Assembly (NCBI GenBank): GCA_012841735.1
Contig: DUUE01000413.1
Span: 1-11,618 of the forward strand
Direction of reading: 5' to 3'
DNA length: 11,618 nucleotides
DNA from: Bacillota bacterium
Lineage (GTDB): Bacteria > Bacillota > Dethiobacteria > Dethiobacterales > Dethiobacteraceae
The position numbers and the translations under genes were made by a program. This document shows, piece after piece, positions 1-6,881 of the stretch. Below the pieces are notes generated by a model, which was not told where the DNA came from, searched no databases, and saw only the letters and a list, made by a program, of their open reading frames with translations. Position 1 is the first letter of the stretch, and each line of letters begins with the position of its first letter.

Positions 1-150
1 CAGAGAATTTCCCCGTCGGTGTCCCGCGAGCGGCGGGATCTCTCCAGAGGTGCGTCCCCTGCCGGTACTGCTGCCTGAGAGTTTCCCTCCCGGTCGCCAA
101 ACCCGGAAGATTGCTCCTTCGGCGGCCCCTGTCAAGGCCCTCTCCCAGCA
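1..150 (-). promoter_or_regulatory. Tandem glycine riboswitch, second aptamer cut by window edge
   Basis: Read on the minus strand, this region carries the conserved blocks of a glycine riboswitch. GCCGCCGAAGGAGCAA is at 126-111, CTCTCAGGCA at 81-72 and CTCTGGAGAG at 49-40, in the order and spacing of the first aptamer of gcvT-type leaders. The second aptamer starts directly after: a GC-rich hairpin (22-27 pairing with 33-38), then CACCGACGGGGAAA (21-8), before the left edge cuts it off. The tandem layout closely follows the Bacillus subtilis gcvT leader as I remember it. In that family glycine binding usually turns on glycine-cleavage or glycine-transport genes. The controlled gene lies left of position 1 and cannot be seen. 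Identity is very likely; the ON/OFF sense is unknown because the expression platform is outside the window. Confidence 0.93.
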
Positions 151-182
151 GGTTCATACGCATATATAAAATATCTAATATT

Positions 183-211
183 ATCATAACAGATTACTAC
201 CAAAAGAGCAA
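183..211 (-). promoter_or_regulatory. Promoter of the glycine riboswitch transcript
   Basis: On the minus strand, TTGCTC (211-206) is followed by a 17-base spacer and TATGAT (188-183). The -10 box matches the sigma-A consensus at 5 of 6 positions and the -35 box at 3 of 6. Transcription would start near 176, about 25 bases before the first aptamer, as expected for a riboswitch leader. Confidence 0.6.
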
Positions 212-445
212 TACAGAATAATTGACAGATAGAAGAGATTATGCTAACTTGTTAGTACAGGTATTTACCCGTAAGCATAATAATGGAAATTATCCTTGCT
301 TTTTATGTAGTCTCGTATGCCAAATTAAAAGGAGGCAGCCTGAGAAATAGCTTACCACATCTTCATATCTATTTAAAGCTCCGGCTAATTTAGCCCATGA
401 TGCGCCCAGTATTTGCTAGTCACTAAAAAACAGGAGGTTTAAAAG
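212..445 (+). other. AT-rich leader region of the first transporter gene
   Basis: No gene is visible here. A TTGACA box (222-227) with a 17-base spacer to TAACTT (245-250) could be the transporter promoter, but the -10 box is poor (3 of 6). An imperfect AT-rich hairpin (273-277 with 297-301, and 280-284 with 289-293) runs into a short T stretch at 300-304 and could be a weak attenuator. A Shine-Dalgarno-like AAAAGGAGG ends at 335 but has no ATG, GTG or TTG at a usable distance. I found no copy of the TGTATATACA-type operator seen elsewhere in the window. Confidence 0.35.
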
Positions 446-1855
446 ATGTCTCAACCAGAGCCCATGCTGGCGCCAAATAACAAAAGCAAGCTTACGTTCA
501 TGAAAATCAACGCTTTCGCTGCGGGTTCCTTTACAGTAGCCTTACTCTTCGGCATCGCAAACACTTATTTTACCTATTTCATAACCGACGTCGCTCTCGT
601 TCCGGCTGCTGTTATGGGCAGCGCCTTTCTGGTTACACGATTAATTGATATCGGCTGGACTCCTCTTTTAGCGGGACTGATGCAAAACAGCAGATCAAAA
701 TTGGGCAAATACCGCTCATGGATTATTTACACAATGCCCATTGTATTTGTCTTCGTGGTCCTCTGTTTTACAAAGATATCAGGCCCTCCAGTCTTAATGG
801 CCATTTTATACGGTCTTTTCTACCTCTTTGGCTTCGGACTGCTGGACAAGCCCGGCGGTGCGCAGAAGGCGCTAATGGTGCGCATGGCTTCAGACACCAG
901 GGAGAGGATGCTGCTCACCTCCCGCGCCGTGCAGTTCGAAAATATAGGCCGTATCCTCTTCTCGGCCCTTACCCTGCCCCTGATTGGCCTCATTGGAGGC
1001 GGCAACGAGGCTAAAGGGTTTTTTTGGGTGGCACTTATCTATGCCGCACTTGCGGTCGTTGGCTATTATATAACTGCCTGGTCTGGAAAAGAGTACGATG
1101 TTTACGAGGCAGAAGAGATAAAAGCAAAAGAAACGCTAACAGTTAAGCAGATGTTCGAGGTTGTGGTTAAAAACCCGCCGCTTCTCGTATCCATGCTTAT
1201 CGAAGCAATTCGTTATGTTGCATTTATGGTTTTCGTCTCCACCATGGCTTACTATTTCAAATACGTAATTAACGATATCAACTCGTTAACCAATGTTCTG
1301 ATAATAACCAGCATTGTATGCCTCGGCGGAAGTCTCGTCGCCCCTGCTATCAGCAACAAAATCGGAAAGAAAGCTACCTGCGTGCTCGCCATGGCGCTTT
1401 ACGCGGCAGGCTTGCTGCTGCCCCGCTTCTTTGCAGTTGGCAGTATTCCCTTTTTTACTTTTTGCTTGAGCCTGGCCTATATTGGACAAGCCCTGCAACA
1501 CTGCGTGGGGGTTGTCTTGTTTTCTGACTCGGCCGATTACTACGAGAGTAAAACAGGTGTTAGCGCGCATGGATTTGTTATGTCAATGTATATTCTGCCC
1601 GTGGAAGTAGCCATTGCTTTCAGTGTCCCGGTGGTGGGATGGTTCCTGGCAGCCATCGGCTACGACCCCAATCAGATCCCCACTGCTGCACAGCTGGTCG
1701 GTATTCAGAACCTGGTACTGCTAATACCCGGGTTAATGTTTATTGGAGCTGTAATCCTGGCCCTGCTTCATCCGCTGAGTGAAAAGCGGCTGGCTAAAGT
1801 ACAGATGGATCTTCAGGAGATGCATGCCCGCACGGCTGCCCAGGCAGCCGAATAA
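446..1855 (+). CDS. GPH-family (MFS_2) transporter, first copy
   Basis: A 469-residue integral membrane protein with about 12 hydrophobic segments, the usual size of glycoside-pentoside-hexuronide:cation symporters of the MFS_2 type. The loop between helices 2 and 3 (residues about 80-90, NSRSKLGKYR) matches the family pattern represented by MelB. Of the two MelB helix-2 cation-site aspartates, the first appears to be kept (Asp68) and the second replaced by Thr72. It is a clear paralogue of the transporter at 5049-6449: both share FTK(I/V)SG, AKGFFWVALI, STMAYYF and a C-terminal leucine-rich end. The ATG has AGGAGG eight bases upstream (432-437). It is transcribed alone on the plus strand and convergently with the methyltransferase cluster. 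The substrate is unknown; GPH annotation does not prove a sugar, and the context suggests a methylated or carboxylated small molecule. Confidence 0.88.
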   Translation: MSQPEPMLAPNNKSKLTFMKINAFAAGSFTVALLFGIANTYFTYFITDVALVPAAVMGSAFLVTRLIDIGWTPLLAGLMQNSRSKLGKYRSWIIYTMPIVFVFVVLCFTKISGPPVLMAILYGLFYLFGFGLLDKPGGAQKALMVRMASDTRERMLLTSRAVQFENIGRILFSALTLPLIGLIGGGNEAKGFFWVALIYAALAVVGYYITAWSGKEYDVYEAEEIKAKETLTVKQMFEVVVKNPPLLVSMLIEAIRYVAFMVFVSTMAYYFKYVINDINSLTNVLIITSIVCLGGSLVAPAISNKIGKKATCVLAMALYAAGLLLPRFFAVGSIPFFTFCLSLAYIGQALQHCVGVVLFSDSADYYESKTGVSAHGFVMSMYILPVEVAIAFSVPVVGWFLAAIGYDPNQIPTAAQLVGIQNLVLLIPGLMFIGAVILALLHPLSEKRLAKVQMDLQEMHARTAAQAAE

Positions 1856-1900
1856 AACATGCAGTGCAGATCACTTCCGGGCCAAGCAGAGCAAAGCAAT

Positions 1901-1930
1901 AAGCGCCTGATTGATTCAGGCGCTTTCTTT
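1901..1930. terminator. Intrinsic terminator between convergent genes
   Basis: A perfect 10-bp stem (1901-1910 with 1916-1925, AAGCGCCTGA arm, 5-base loop) is followed on the plus strand by TCTTT, 46 bases after the transporter stop. On the minus strand the same hairpin is followed by ATTGCTTTG, a weaker T-rich tail. It may therefore also stop the converging operon that ends at 1988. Strong for the plus strand, tentative for the minus. Confidence 0.8.
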
Positions 1931-1987
1931 ATGCCGTCGCGGGACATCCCCTGATTTTGGCGATTTAACTCCAGTGCCTTTTATGTT

Positions 1988-2797
1988 TTAGACTGTTTTT
2001 CTCTTCCCGAAGAGACCCTGCCGGTAGGCTGTGTAATAGCGGCGGCAGTATTTATCCCTGCCCAGGAGGGCTTCCGTGGCCAGTATTGTAGCAATAGTGT
2101 CCTTATCTGTGGGATCAATAATCGCCGTATCCATGCCCGCCGCGATGGCCAGAGAGAGAAAATTAAGATTAACCGCCCTGCGATAGGGCATGCCAAAAGA
2201 AATATTGGAAAGACCCGAGGTTATTCTCACTGTGGGATAAATCCGCTTGATCTCCGTGATTACCTCCCTGAAAGTCAGGAAGGTATCATTTACCGCTGAA
2301 AGGGCCATAACCAGCGGATCAATTAAGATGCGCTCAGGGGAGATATCGTATTGCCCCGCCTTCTCAATAAGCTGAACTGCTATGGCAACTTTGCTCCCGG
2401 CATCGTAAGGGATCCCCTTATCGTTGCAGGTGAGCGCAATAATCTGCCAGTCATTATCGCGGAGCAGCGGATAGATTACTTCACCCTTGCTGCCCTCGCC
2501 GGATACCGAATTGATGATCCCGCTTCGCTTAACCCTGGGCAGAACCGCTTCAATAATTTCAGCGTTGGGGCTGTCGATACAAAGCGGTGTATCAACCGTG
2601 TCCTGTACCAGGTCGATCAGCCAGTTCAGCGTCTCCAGCTCTTTATCCGGGCTTCCGCCGGCGCAGATGTCAAGGTAATCAGCGCCTGCCCGGACCTGTT
2701 TCCTGGCCAATTCGCAGATATAGTTTTCATCGCGGGAAGCGATGGCCCTGGCTACAGAAGGAATGGTCCCGTTGATTTTTTCACCGATGATCATCAT
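1988..2797 (-). CDS. Methyltetrahydrofolate:corrinoid methyltransferase (methyltransferase II)
   Basis: A 269-residue pterin-binding TIM-barrel protein of the DHPS-like superfamily, resembling AcsE and the MtvA/MtgA-type methyltransferases. It begins MMIIGEKING, the family N-terminus, and keeps the tetrahydrofolate-binding residues at AcsE-like positions: Asp75 (LCIDSPN), Asn96 (IINS), Asp160 (LIDPL) and Asn198 (GLSN). The expected reaction is methyl exchange between a methyl-cob(III)amide carrier protein and tetrahydrofolate, in the cytoplasm. In demethylation clusters it runs toward methyl-tetrahydrofolate and so feeds the Wood-Ljungdahl methyl branch. It is the last gene of the minus-strand series, 94 bases after the MoaD-like gene. 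The start could be either of two adjacent ATGs (2797 or 2794), both behind a weak GGGTGAAAG site. Family assignment is firm; which corrinoid protein is its partner is inferred. Confidence 0.9.
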   Translation of the reverse strand: MMIIGEKINGTIPSVARAIASRDENYICELARKQVRAGADYLDICAGGSPDKELETLNWLIDLVQDTVDTPLCIDSPNAEIIEAVLPRVKRSGIINSVSGEGSKGEVIYPLLRDNDWQIIALTCNDKGIPYDAGSKVAIAVQLIEKAGQYDISPERILIDPLVMALSAVNDTFLTFREVITEIKRIYPTVRITSGLSNISFGMPYRRAVNLNFLSLAIAAGMDTAIIDPTDKDTIATILATEALLGRDKYCRRYYTAYRQGLFGKRKTV

Positions 2798-2891
2798 AAT
2801 CTTTCACCCTATGCTCACAAAGTTTACACCCTGCACAAGAACCGTGATTATTTCTCTATACTTACCTTCGCCGGGTCTGATTGGGCATGAT

Positions 2892-3158
2892 CTAACCGCC
2901 TGCCGCTACCGGAAGCAGCTCAATCACGTCGCCGGGCCCAACATAAGCGCTTTGCGCCCGGAAGCCTGCCGGTACAATTTCATTGTTGCATATAATCATA
3001 AAACAGCCCTGTATCTCAGGGCGATGGAGATCTATTCCGGCACATTTCAGCGCCTGCAAAATTGTAATTTTGCCTGACACCCTGACAATGATTTCACCGC
3101 CCTCGATGCCCAGCATACCGGCCAACGGTTCGTTAACAATTACTTTCACCGCCGCCAT
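2892..3158 (-). CDS. MoaD/ThiS-like sulfur carrier protein with C-terminal Gly-Gly
   Basis: An 88-residue protein with the size and pattern of the beta-grasp ubiquitin-like MoaD/ThiS family. It has an early VKVIVN strand, a central helix (ILQALKCAGI), a PGDVIELLPV segment near the end and the diagnostic Gly-Gly terminus, which MoeB/ThiF-type enzymes adenylate and convert to thiocarboxylate. It lies 36 bases downstream of the aldehyde oxidoreductase gene behind AAAGGGGGAGG. That placement fits a dedicated sulfur carrier for building the pterin dithiolene of a tungsten or molybdenum cofactor, rather than thiamine synthesis. No MoaE, MoeB or ThiF partner is in the window, so it must use proteins encoded elsewhere. 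A stand-alone small partner of the oxidoreductase with no sulfur role is possible but less likely given the intact Gly-Gly. Confidence 0.85.
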   Translation of the reverse strand: MAAVKVIVNEPLAGMLGIEGGEIIVRVSGKITILQALKCAGIDLHRPEIQGCFMIICNNEIVPAGFRAQSAYVGPGDVIELLPVAAGG

Positions 3159-3194
3159 CCGCCTCCCCCTTTAACATTCAGCGTTCCTGGCAGG

Positions 3195-4868
3195 TTAGAA
3201 GTTGTAGAACTGGTCCAGTTCTTCCGGCGGGACATCGAAGACGGCATTTGTCGGCGGCAGGGGCTCGCTGCAAAGCCAATCTGGCAGCCTGTCCGGGCCC
3301 ACACCCGATTTATCGTTAAAGGCGCGCTCCATCCGCAGGACCTCCTTGCCGGTCTCCAGCAGGTCGCCCCCGGTCCAATTCTCATCAAGCATTGCGTTAA
3401 AGAGCCCCACAAATTTATCCGGCCCGTTAATAAAGGTAGCAAACATGCACATACCCGCCGAATCAAAAAAGGCCATGTTGATCTGGGCAGCGCGGCAGAT
3501 GTCAACTTTCCCTTTCGGGTCGAGATTGAAATCCATATCCATCTCCACCGAGCCTGCCGTATGATCGGCGCCCTGTGTCGACGTGGCATAGGTTGTCCCG
3601 TAGCCTTTGAGAGGCCGTGCCGCATGATAGGGCAGCGCCTGCCCTTTTACCGCGGGGACGCGGCTAATCCCCAGCACTTTTGCCGCATTGGCGCATCCCG
3701 ATCCGATGATCCTGCCCATTGGAGTGTTCTGGCGAACCTCCTCGAGGTATGACATCACCTTATCTGCGTCCCCGAATTCAAAAAGACCAACATCGTTGAG
3801 TATGCCCACAGTCGCTCCAAATTCCATCGTATCTATGCCCAGCTCATCGCAAGCCCGGTCGATTCTCAGCAGCATATCCAGATCGCCAATCCCCAGGTTG
3901 GAGCCGCAGGCAGCTGCCGTTTCAAACTCATACCCGGAGGTGAGATAGCCGCCCTTTTCATCATTGAGAATAGTGCTGCAGCGCAAGACACAACCCGGCA
4001 TGCAGCCATGGCCCGTCACCGAGCCGCGAGTTTTAACATGCTCCATGATGACATTGGGGCTTAGCCCCATGGCCTTTTCACCAAAAGTGCCGGCGCGGTG
4101 GTTAAAGGTAGGCAGCCCGCCCCGCTCATTCTCCGAGACAATACTGCCGTTGGTTGTAAATCTGGAGATGATCTGGCTGACCGGGTCCTCTTTGATCAGC
4201 TTGACCGCAGCTTTACAGGCTTCCGCAAATTCCTTCTCCCGGGCGCCTTTACGCATTGAGCTCCCTGTATCATCGACAACGATAGCTTTTAACCCTTTCG
4301 CCGCCATGACCGCCCCCATGCCCCCACGCGCCGCCACGCGGCAAGGCCTCCCCTTTGTGTCGGTCACGCTCACGCCGGAGTTGATCATCTTCATGACACC
4401 GGCAGGCCCTGCCAGGATGATAGAGACATGTTCTCCGTGGCGCCTTTGCAGCTCGGCAACGGCATCGTAATTGGTCATCATTTCAATGCCGCCGGCAGGC
4501 TCCAGGGTTAATCCTTCCCGGCAGACTTTTAAGACCTTGTATTCGGCGGAGCTGCCTGTAAACATCAGGGCTCGCACTCCAAGCCGGCCCAGCTTGTGAG
4601 CGGCTGTTCCTCCCGCATTGGCTTCCTTAATTCCGTTTGTCATCGGGCTTTTTCCGCCTACTGAAAGGCGGCCTGAGCAGGGCGCCGCCGTCCCGGCCAG
4701 TATGCCGGGGGCTACCACAAAAACACTCTCTGCAGAAAGCGGGTGAGCCGTCGGAGACATATACCTGGTTGTCAGCCAGTCCACCATATATCTACCGCCA
4801 ACCAGCTTATTCTCAACCCTAATATCGGTATAATACTTCCCTTCATTCATGTCGATTCTGTAAATCAT
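3195..4868 (-). CDS. Aldehyde:ferredoxin oxidoreductase family, tungsten/molybdenum pterin enzyme
   Basis: A 557-residue member of the AOR family, somewhat shorter than the roughly 600 residues of Pyrococcus AOR. The N-terminal domain (about residues 1-205) has the glycine-rich pterin-binding segments, including GGTAAHKLGRLG and the RVAARGGMGAVMAAKGLKA stretch. The C-terminal domain has candidate 4Fe-4S ligands Cys289, Cys293 and Cys297 plus Cys474 in DSAGMC. The first spacing is CX3C where the Pyrococcus enzyme has CX2C, which suggests a distinct subfamily. Expected role: oxidation of an aldehyde to its acid with ferredoxin as electron acceptor, or the reverse, in the cytoplasm. The start is supported by AAAGGAGG nine bases upstream (4885-4878). 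It is followed by a MoaD-like carrier and sits between methyltransferase parts, so its aldehyde may come from the aldolase encoded upstream. Substrate unknown. Confidence 0.9.
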   Translation of the reverse strand: MIYRIDMNEGKYYTDIRVENKLVGGRYMVDWLTTRYMSPTAHPLSAESVFVVAPGILAGTAAPCSGRLSVGGKSPMTNGIKEANAGGTAAHKLGRLGVRALMFTGSSAEYKVLKVCREGLTLEPAGGIEMMTNYDAVAELQRRHGEHVSIILAGPAGVMKMINSGVSVTDTKGRPCRVAARGGMGAVMAAKGLKAIVVDDTGSSMRKGAREKEFAEACKAAVKLIKEDPVSQIISRFTTNGSIVSENERGGLPTFNHRAGTFGEKAMGLSPNVIMEHVKTRGSVTGHGCMPGCVLRCSTILNDEKGGYLTSGYEFETAAACGSNLGIGDLDMLLRIDRACDELGIDTMEFGATVGILNDVGLFEFGDADKVMSYLEEVRQNTPMGRIIGSGCANAAKVLGISRVPAVKGQALPYHAARPLKGYGTTYATSTQGADHTAGSVEMDMDFNLDPKGKVDICRAAQINMAFFDSAGMCMFATFINGPDKFVGLFNAMLDENWTGGDLLETGKEVLRMERAFNDKSGVGPDRLPDWLCSEPLPPTNAVFDVPPEELDQFYNF

Positions 4869-5011
4869 GATATGATGCCTCCTTTAAACCAACCTGCTGA
4901 TATGCAATTAGGATATCCAGGTTTGGAGAAAACCTTTTCCGGGATGAGCGCGCTCTTCTATGCCTGTTTCTGCCAACCTCGGGGTCTTTCGGAATAATCT
5001 GCTGGAGAGGC

Positions 5012-5038
5012 GAGCCGCCGGACATAATCCGGCGGCTC
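5012..5038. terminator. Strong hairpin after the second transporter, no T tract
   Basis: A perfect 11-bp GC-rich stem (5012-5022 with 5028-5038, loop of five bases) starts 10 bases after the stop codon of the transporter. The downstream minus-strand sequence GCCTCTCC has no T run, so it is not a standard intrinsic terminator. It may be a partial terminator, a processing site or a 3' stabilising hairpin that separates transporter and oxidoreductase expression. The rest of 4886-5011 shows no gene and no convincing promoter. Confidence 0.5.
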
Positions 5039-5048
5039 ATAATTAATA

Positions 5049-6449
5049 CTAAGCTGTCTGCCTTGCTGCCAGCTCTGCCCTGATCTTCTCTACCCGATCA
5101 CCGGTTAGCGGATAGAGGAGCGTAAGGACAAGAGCAGCCACGAACATGATGCCGGGAAGCAGCAGAATCAGGTTTTGCATGCTCACTGCCTGCGCGGCAG
5201 TAAGCGCTGCGCCCGCCTCATAGCCCATGGCATCAAGCAGCCAGTTGACAATGCCTCCGCTGAGGGCAATGCCGATCTGGACGGGGAAGACGAACAGGGA
5301 CATGATAAAGCCCTGTGCTTTCAGCCCGGCCTTGTGTTCGAAATAATCTGCCGACTCGGCAAACATGATCGGCGCCGAGCAGGTGGCAAGCGACATGCCG
5401 AAATAGATAAGGACGAAGCCCAGGCCGAAGATGTTAACATTCGGGGGCAGCACTCGCGGCATAAGTGCGCCCAGCGCGTAGCAGAACATCGCCAGGCTCA
5501 TCGCATTTTTCCGGCCTAATTGCTTGAGGATCAACGGCGCTACCAGGCTGCTTAGCAGCGAGGAGATGCTGGCAATAGTCATGATCGGAGTAATCTTGCT
5601 AAAATCCTGTAGGATATACTGGAAATAGTAAGCCATCGTGGAAATGAAAATCATGAAGGCGGTAAACTTAAGCGTTTCAACAAACAACATAATGATGAGC
5701 GGTTTATTTTTCACTACCGAATCGAACATCTCTTTGGCGTTAAGCGAGTAGAGAGACTTTCTCTTCCTTCTCTTTTCGACCTTATCCCCATACTCGTAGA
5801 TATCGTAATCCTTGCCCGCGTAGGCGGTTAACATATAGCCGATAAAGCAAAGAATAGCGATAATCAGGGCGACCCAGAAAAAGCCCTTGGCATTTGGTTT
5901 ATCTCCACCGCCGCTAATTAGAATCGCCAGCGGCAGAAAAGAAGCCGAAAATATAATCTTGCTGATATCCTGAAACTGGGAGCGCCTCGTGGAAAGCCGC
6001 CTGTAATCATCATCGTTCGAAGCCATGACCGTCATCAGGGAAAGCTGCGAATTACCGCACATCCCGATCAAGCCGGAGGCGATAGCGTTGGCAAGGCTGT
6101 AGAAAAGCGCCAGGAAAATGGGCGTACCGCTAACCTTGGTAAAACAGAGAACCGCACATACCGACACTATGGGCATACAATAAAATATCCACATGCGGTA
6201 TTTGCCCAGTCGGGAACGGCCGTTCTGAACCAGCACCCCCATGAGCGGTACAGCGACAACCAGAAGCAGGCGGACAATGAAATTAGCCGTTCCGTAAATG
6301 CCGGGATCAACATGAGCTATATCAGTTGCATAATAGTTCGAATAGCTGTTTACCAGGCTGAAAAATATAGCCGCAGTAAATGTGCCCATGGCAAACATAA
6401 TTACTTTTGATTCGGGCAGTCTTTTTTCAGCAGCCAATTTGGTATTCAA
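5049..6449 (-). CDS. GPH-family (MFS_2) transporter, second copy
   Basis: A 466-residue membrane protein with about 12 hydrophobic segments, paralogous along its length to the plus-strand transporter. The start is TTG at 6449; no ATG lies at the right distance, while GAGGAGGAG ends five bases upstream, so TTG is well supported. The helix 2-3 loop is family-like (residues 76-85, NGRSRLGKYR). The two helix-2 aspartates used for cation coupling in MelB are replaced by Leu63 and Val67, so a Na+-coupled MelB mechanism is doubtful. A basic stretch near residues 227-231 (KRRKRK) lies in the central cytoplasmic loop. It sits between the UroD-like methyltransferase and aldehyde oxidoreductase genes, which suggests it imports the substrate or exports the product of this pathway. 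Operator-like sequences in the leader imply control by the local GntR regulator. Confidence 0.88.
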   Translation of the reverse strand: MNTKLAAEKRLPESKVIMFAMGTFTAAIFFSLVNSYSNYYATDIAHVDPGIYGTANFIVRLLLVVAVPLMGVLVQNGRSRLGKYRMWIFYCMPIVSVCAVLCFTKVSGTPIFLALFYSLANAIASGLIGMCGNSQLSLMTVMASNDDDYRRLSTRRSQFQDISKIIFSASFLPLAILISGGGDKPNAKGFFWVALIIAILCFIGYMLTAYAGKDYDIYEYGDKVEKRRKRKSLYSLNAKEMFDSVVKNKPLIIMLFVETLKFTAFMIFISTMAYYFQYILQDFSKITPIMTIASISSLLSSLVAPLILKQLGRKNAMSLAMFCYALGALMPRVLPPNVNIFGLGFVLIYFGMSLATCSAPIMFAESADYFEHKAGLKAQGFIMSLFVFPVQIGIALSGGIVNWLLDAMGYEAGAALTAAQAVSMQNLILLLPGIMFVAALVLTLLYPLTGDRVEKIRAELAARQTA

Positions 6450-6589
6450 TTCTTCTCCTCCTCATTTACAATTTCTAAAACAGCTGTGATAGAAATGATC
6501 TCTTTGGGCAACAGCCAGTTCCCCAGTCTGCTCTTAAAACATGTATTTTCCGGCATACCCCCTTTATCTATCGGCCAAGCTTGCTCCAA

Positions 6590-6605
6590 TCTTGTATATT
6601 CATGT
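6590..6605. promoter_or_regulatory. Candidate GntR operator upstream of the second transporter
   Basis: TGTATATTCATGT at 6593-6605 matches 12 of 13 bases of the palindrome at 8781-8793, or 13 of 16 over the full site. A half-site, ACATGTATTTTC (6539-6550), lies about 40 bases closer to the gene. A possible minus-strand -10 box TATTAT (6612-6607) directly precedes the main site, with a weak CTGGCA box 15 bases further upstream. The remaining leader, 6450-6707, has no gene; it also holds a 12-bp palindrome, GGGAATATTCCC (6636-6647), of unknown role. Confidence 0.5.
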
Positions 6606-6670
6606 AATAATATGATTGCTGTCATGCTGCCAGATGGGAATATTCCCCTGCCACCTTCCGTTAAATGGGC

Positions 6671-6700
6671 TGCCGGGAAACCGTCCCTGCGCTCCCGGCA
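6671..6700 (-). terminator. Hairpin after the small gene
   Basis: An 8-bp inverted repeat (TGCCGGGA 6671-6678 and TCCCGGCA 6693-6700, 14-base loop) begins seven bases after the stop of the small gene on the minus strand. There is no T tract. It is placed like a weak terminator or a 3' end stabiliser and could partly isolate the downstream transporter transcript. Confidence 0.35.
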
Positions 6701-6707
6701 AATGAGA

Positions 6708-6863
6708 TCAGCGCTTGGCCAGCGTTAGCATAAGCCCGATAAGAAACCTTCTGCGCACGGCCTCATCATCGGGAAGAAAATCCAGGTATTTCAGCGCCGC
6801 CTCAAAACCTTCAGGATATTTTGTAAAATCAACCTGTTCCTTTTTAGCCGATTCGGACATCAT
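6708..6863 (-). CDS. Unrecognised small protein between methyltransferase and transporter
   Basis: A 51-codon gene (50 residues if the second of two adjacent ATGs is used) with an excellent ribosome binding site, AAAGGAGG at 6876-6869. That site is five bases from the first ATG (6863) and eight from the second (6860). The gene starts 18 bases after the stop of the UroD-like gene, as expected in an operon. The product is hydrophilic at first (SESAKKEQ), then has an aromatic and acidic middle (YPEGFEAALKYLDFLPDDEA) and ends with a basic-hydrophobic segment (RRRFLIGLMLTLAKR) that could form an amphipathic helix. It has no cysteine, no metal motif and no clear transmembrane helix. I do not recognise a family. 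Its position suggests a small accessory subunit of the methyltransferase, but that is only inference. Confidence 0.72.
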   Translation of the reverse strand: MMSESAKKEQVDFTKYPEGFEAALKYLDFLPDDEAVRRRFLIGLMLTLAKR

Positions 6864-6881
6864 TGCTTCCTCCTTTCCCGG

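Noticed and set aside
212..445. Cobalamin riboswitch in the first transporter leader
   Set aside because: Expected because of the corrinoid theme, but the B12-box core was not found here.
2351..2890. 179-codon plus-strand open frame
   Set aside because: It lies almost fully antisense to the pterin-binding methyltransferase, whose active-site residues are intact; the product has no family pattern and no convincing ribosome binding site.
3146..3625. 159-codon minus-strand open frame starting inside the oxidoreductase gene
   Set aside because: It is a different frame of the oxidoreductase end, with arginine- and tryptophan-rich low-quality translation, and it also overlaps the true start of the MoaD-like gene.
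3964..4470. 168-codon plus-strand open frame
   Set aside because: Antisense to conserved oxidoreductase segments; its composition is typical of a shadow of a GC-rich gene.
4869..5011. Molybdenum/tungsten cofactor riboswitch before the oxidoreductase
   Set aside because: I looked for the conserved Moco RNA blocks and did not find them; apart from the neighbouring hairpin the leader has no recognised structure.
4843..5040. 65-codon minus-strand open frame in the oxidoreductase leader
   Set aside because: It starts inside the 5012-5038 hairpin, has no ribosome binding site and overlaps the well-supported oxidoreductase start.
6486..6728. 80-codon plus-strand open frame in the second transporter's leader
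   Set aside because: No ribosome binding site; it runs across operator-like sites and into the antisense of the small gene, which is better supported.
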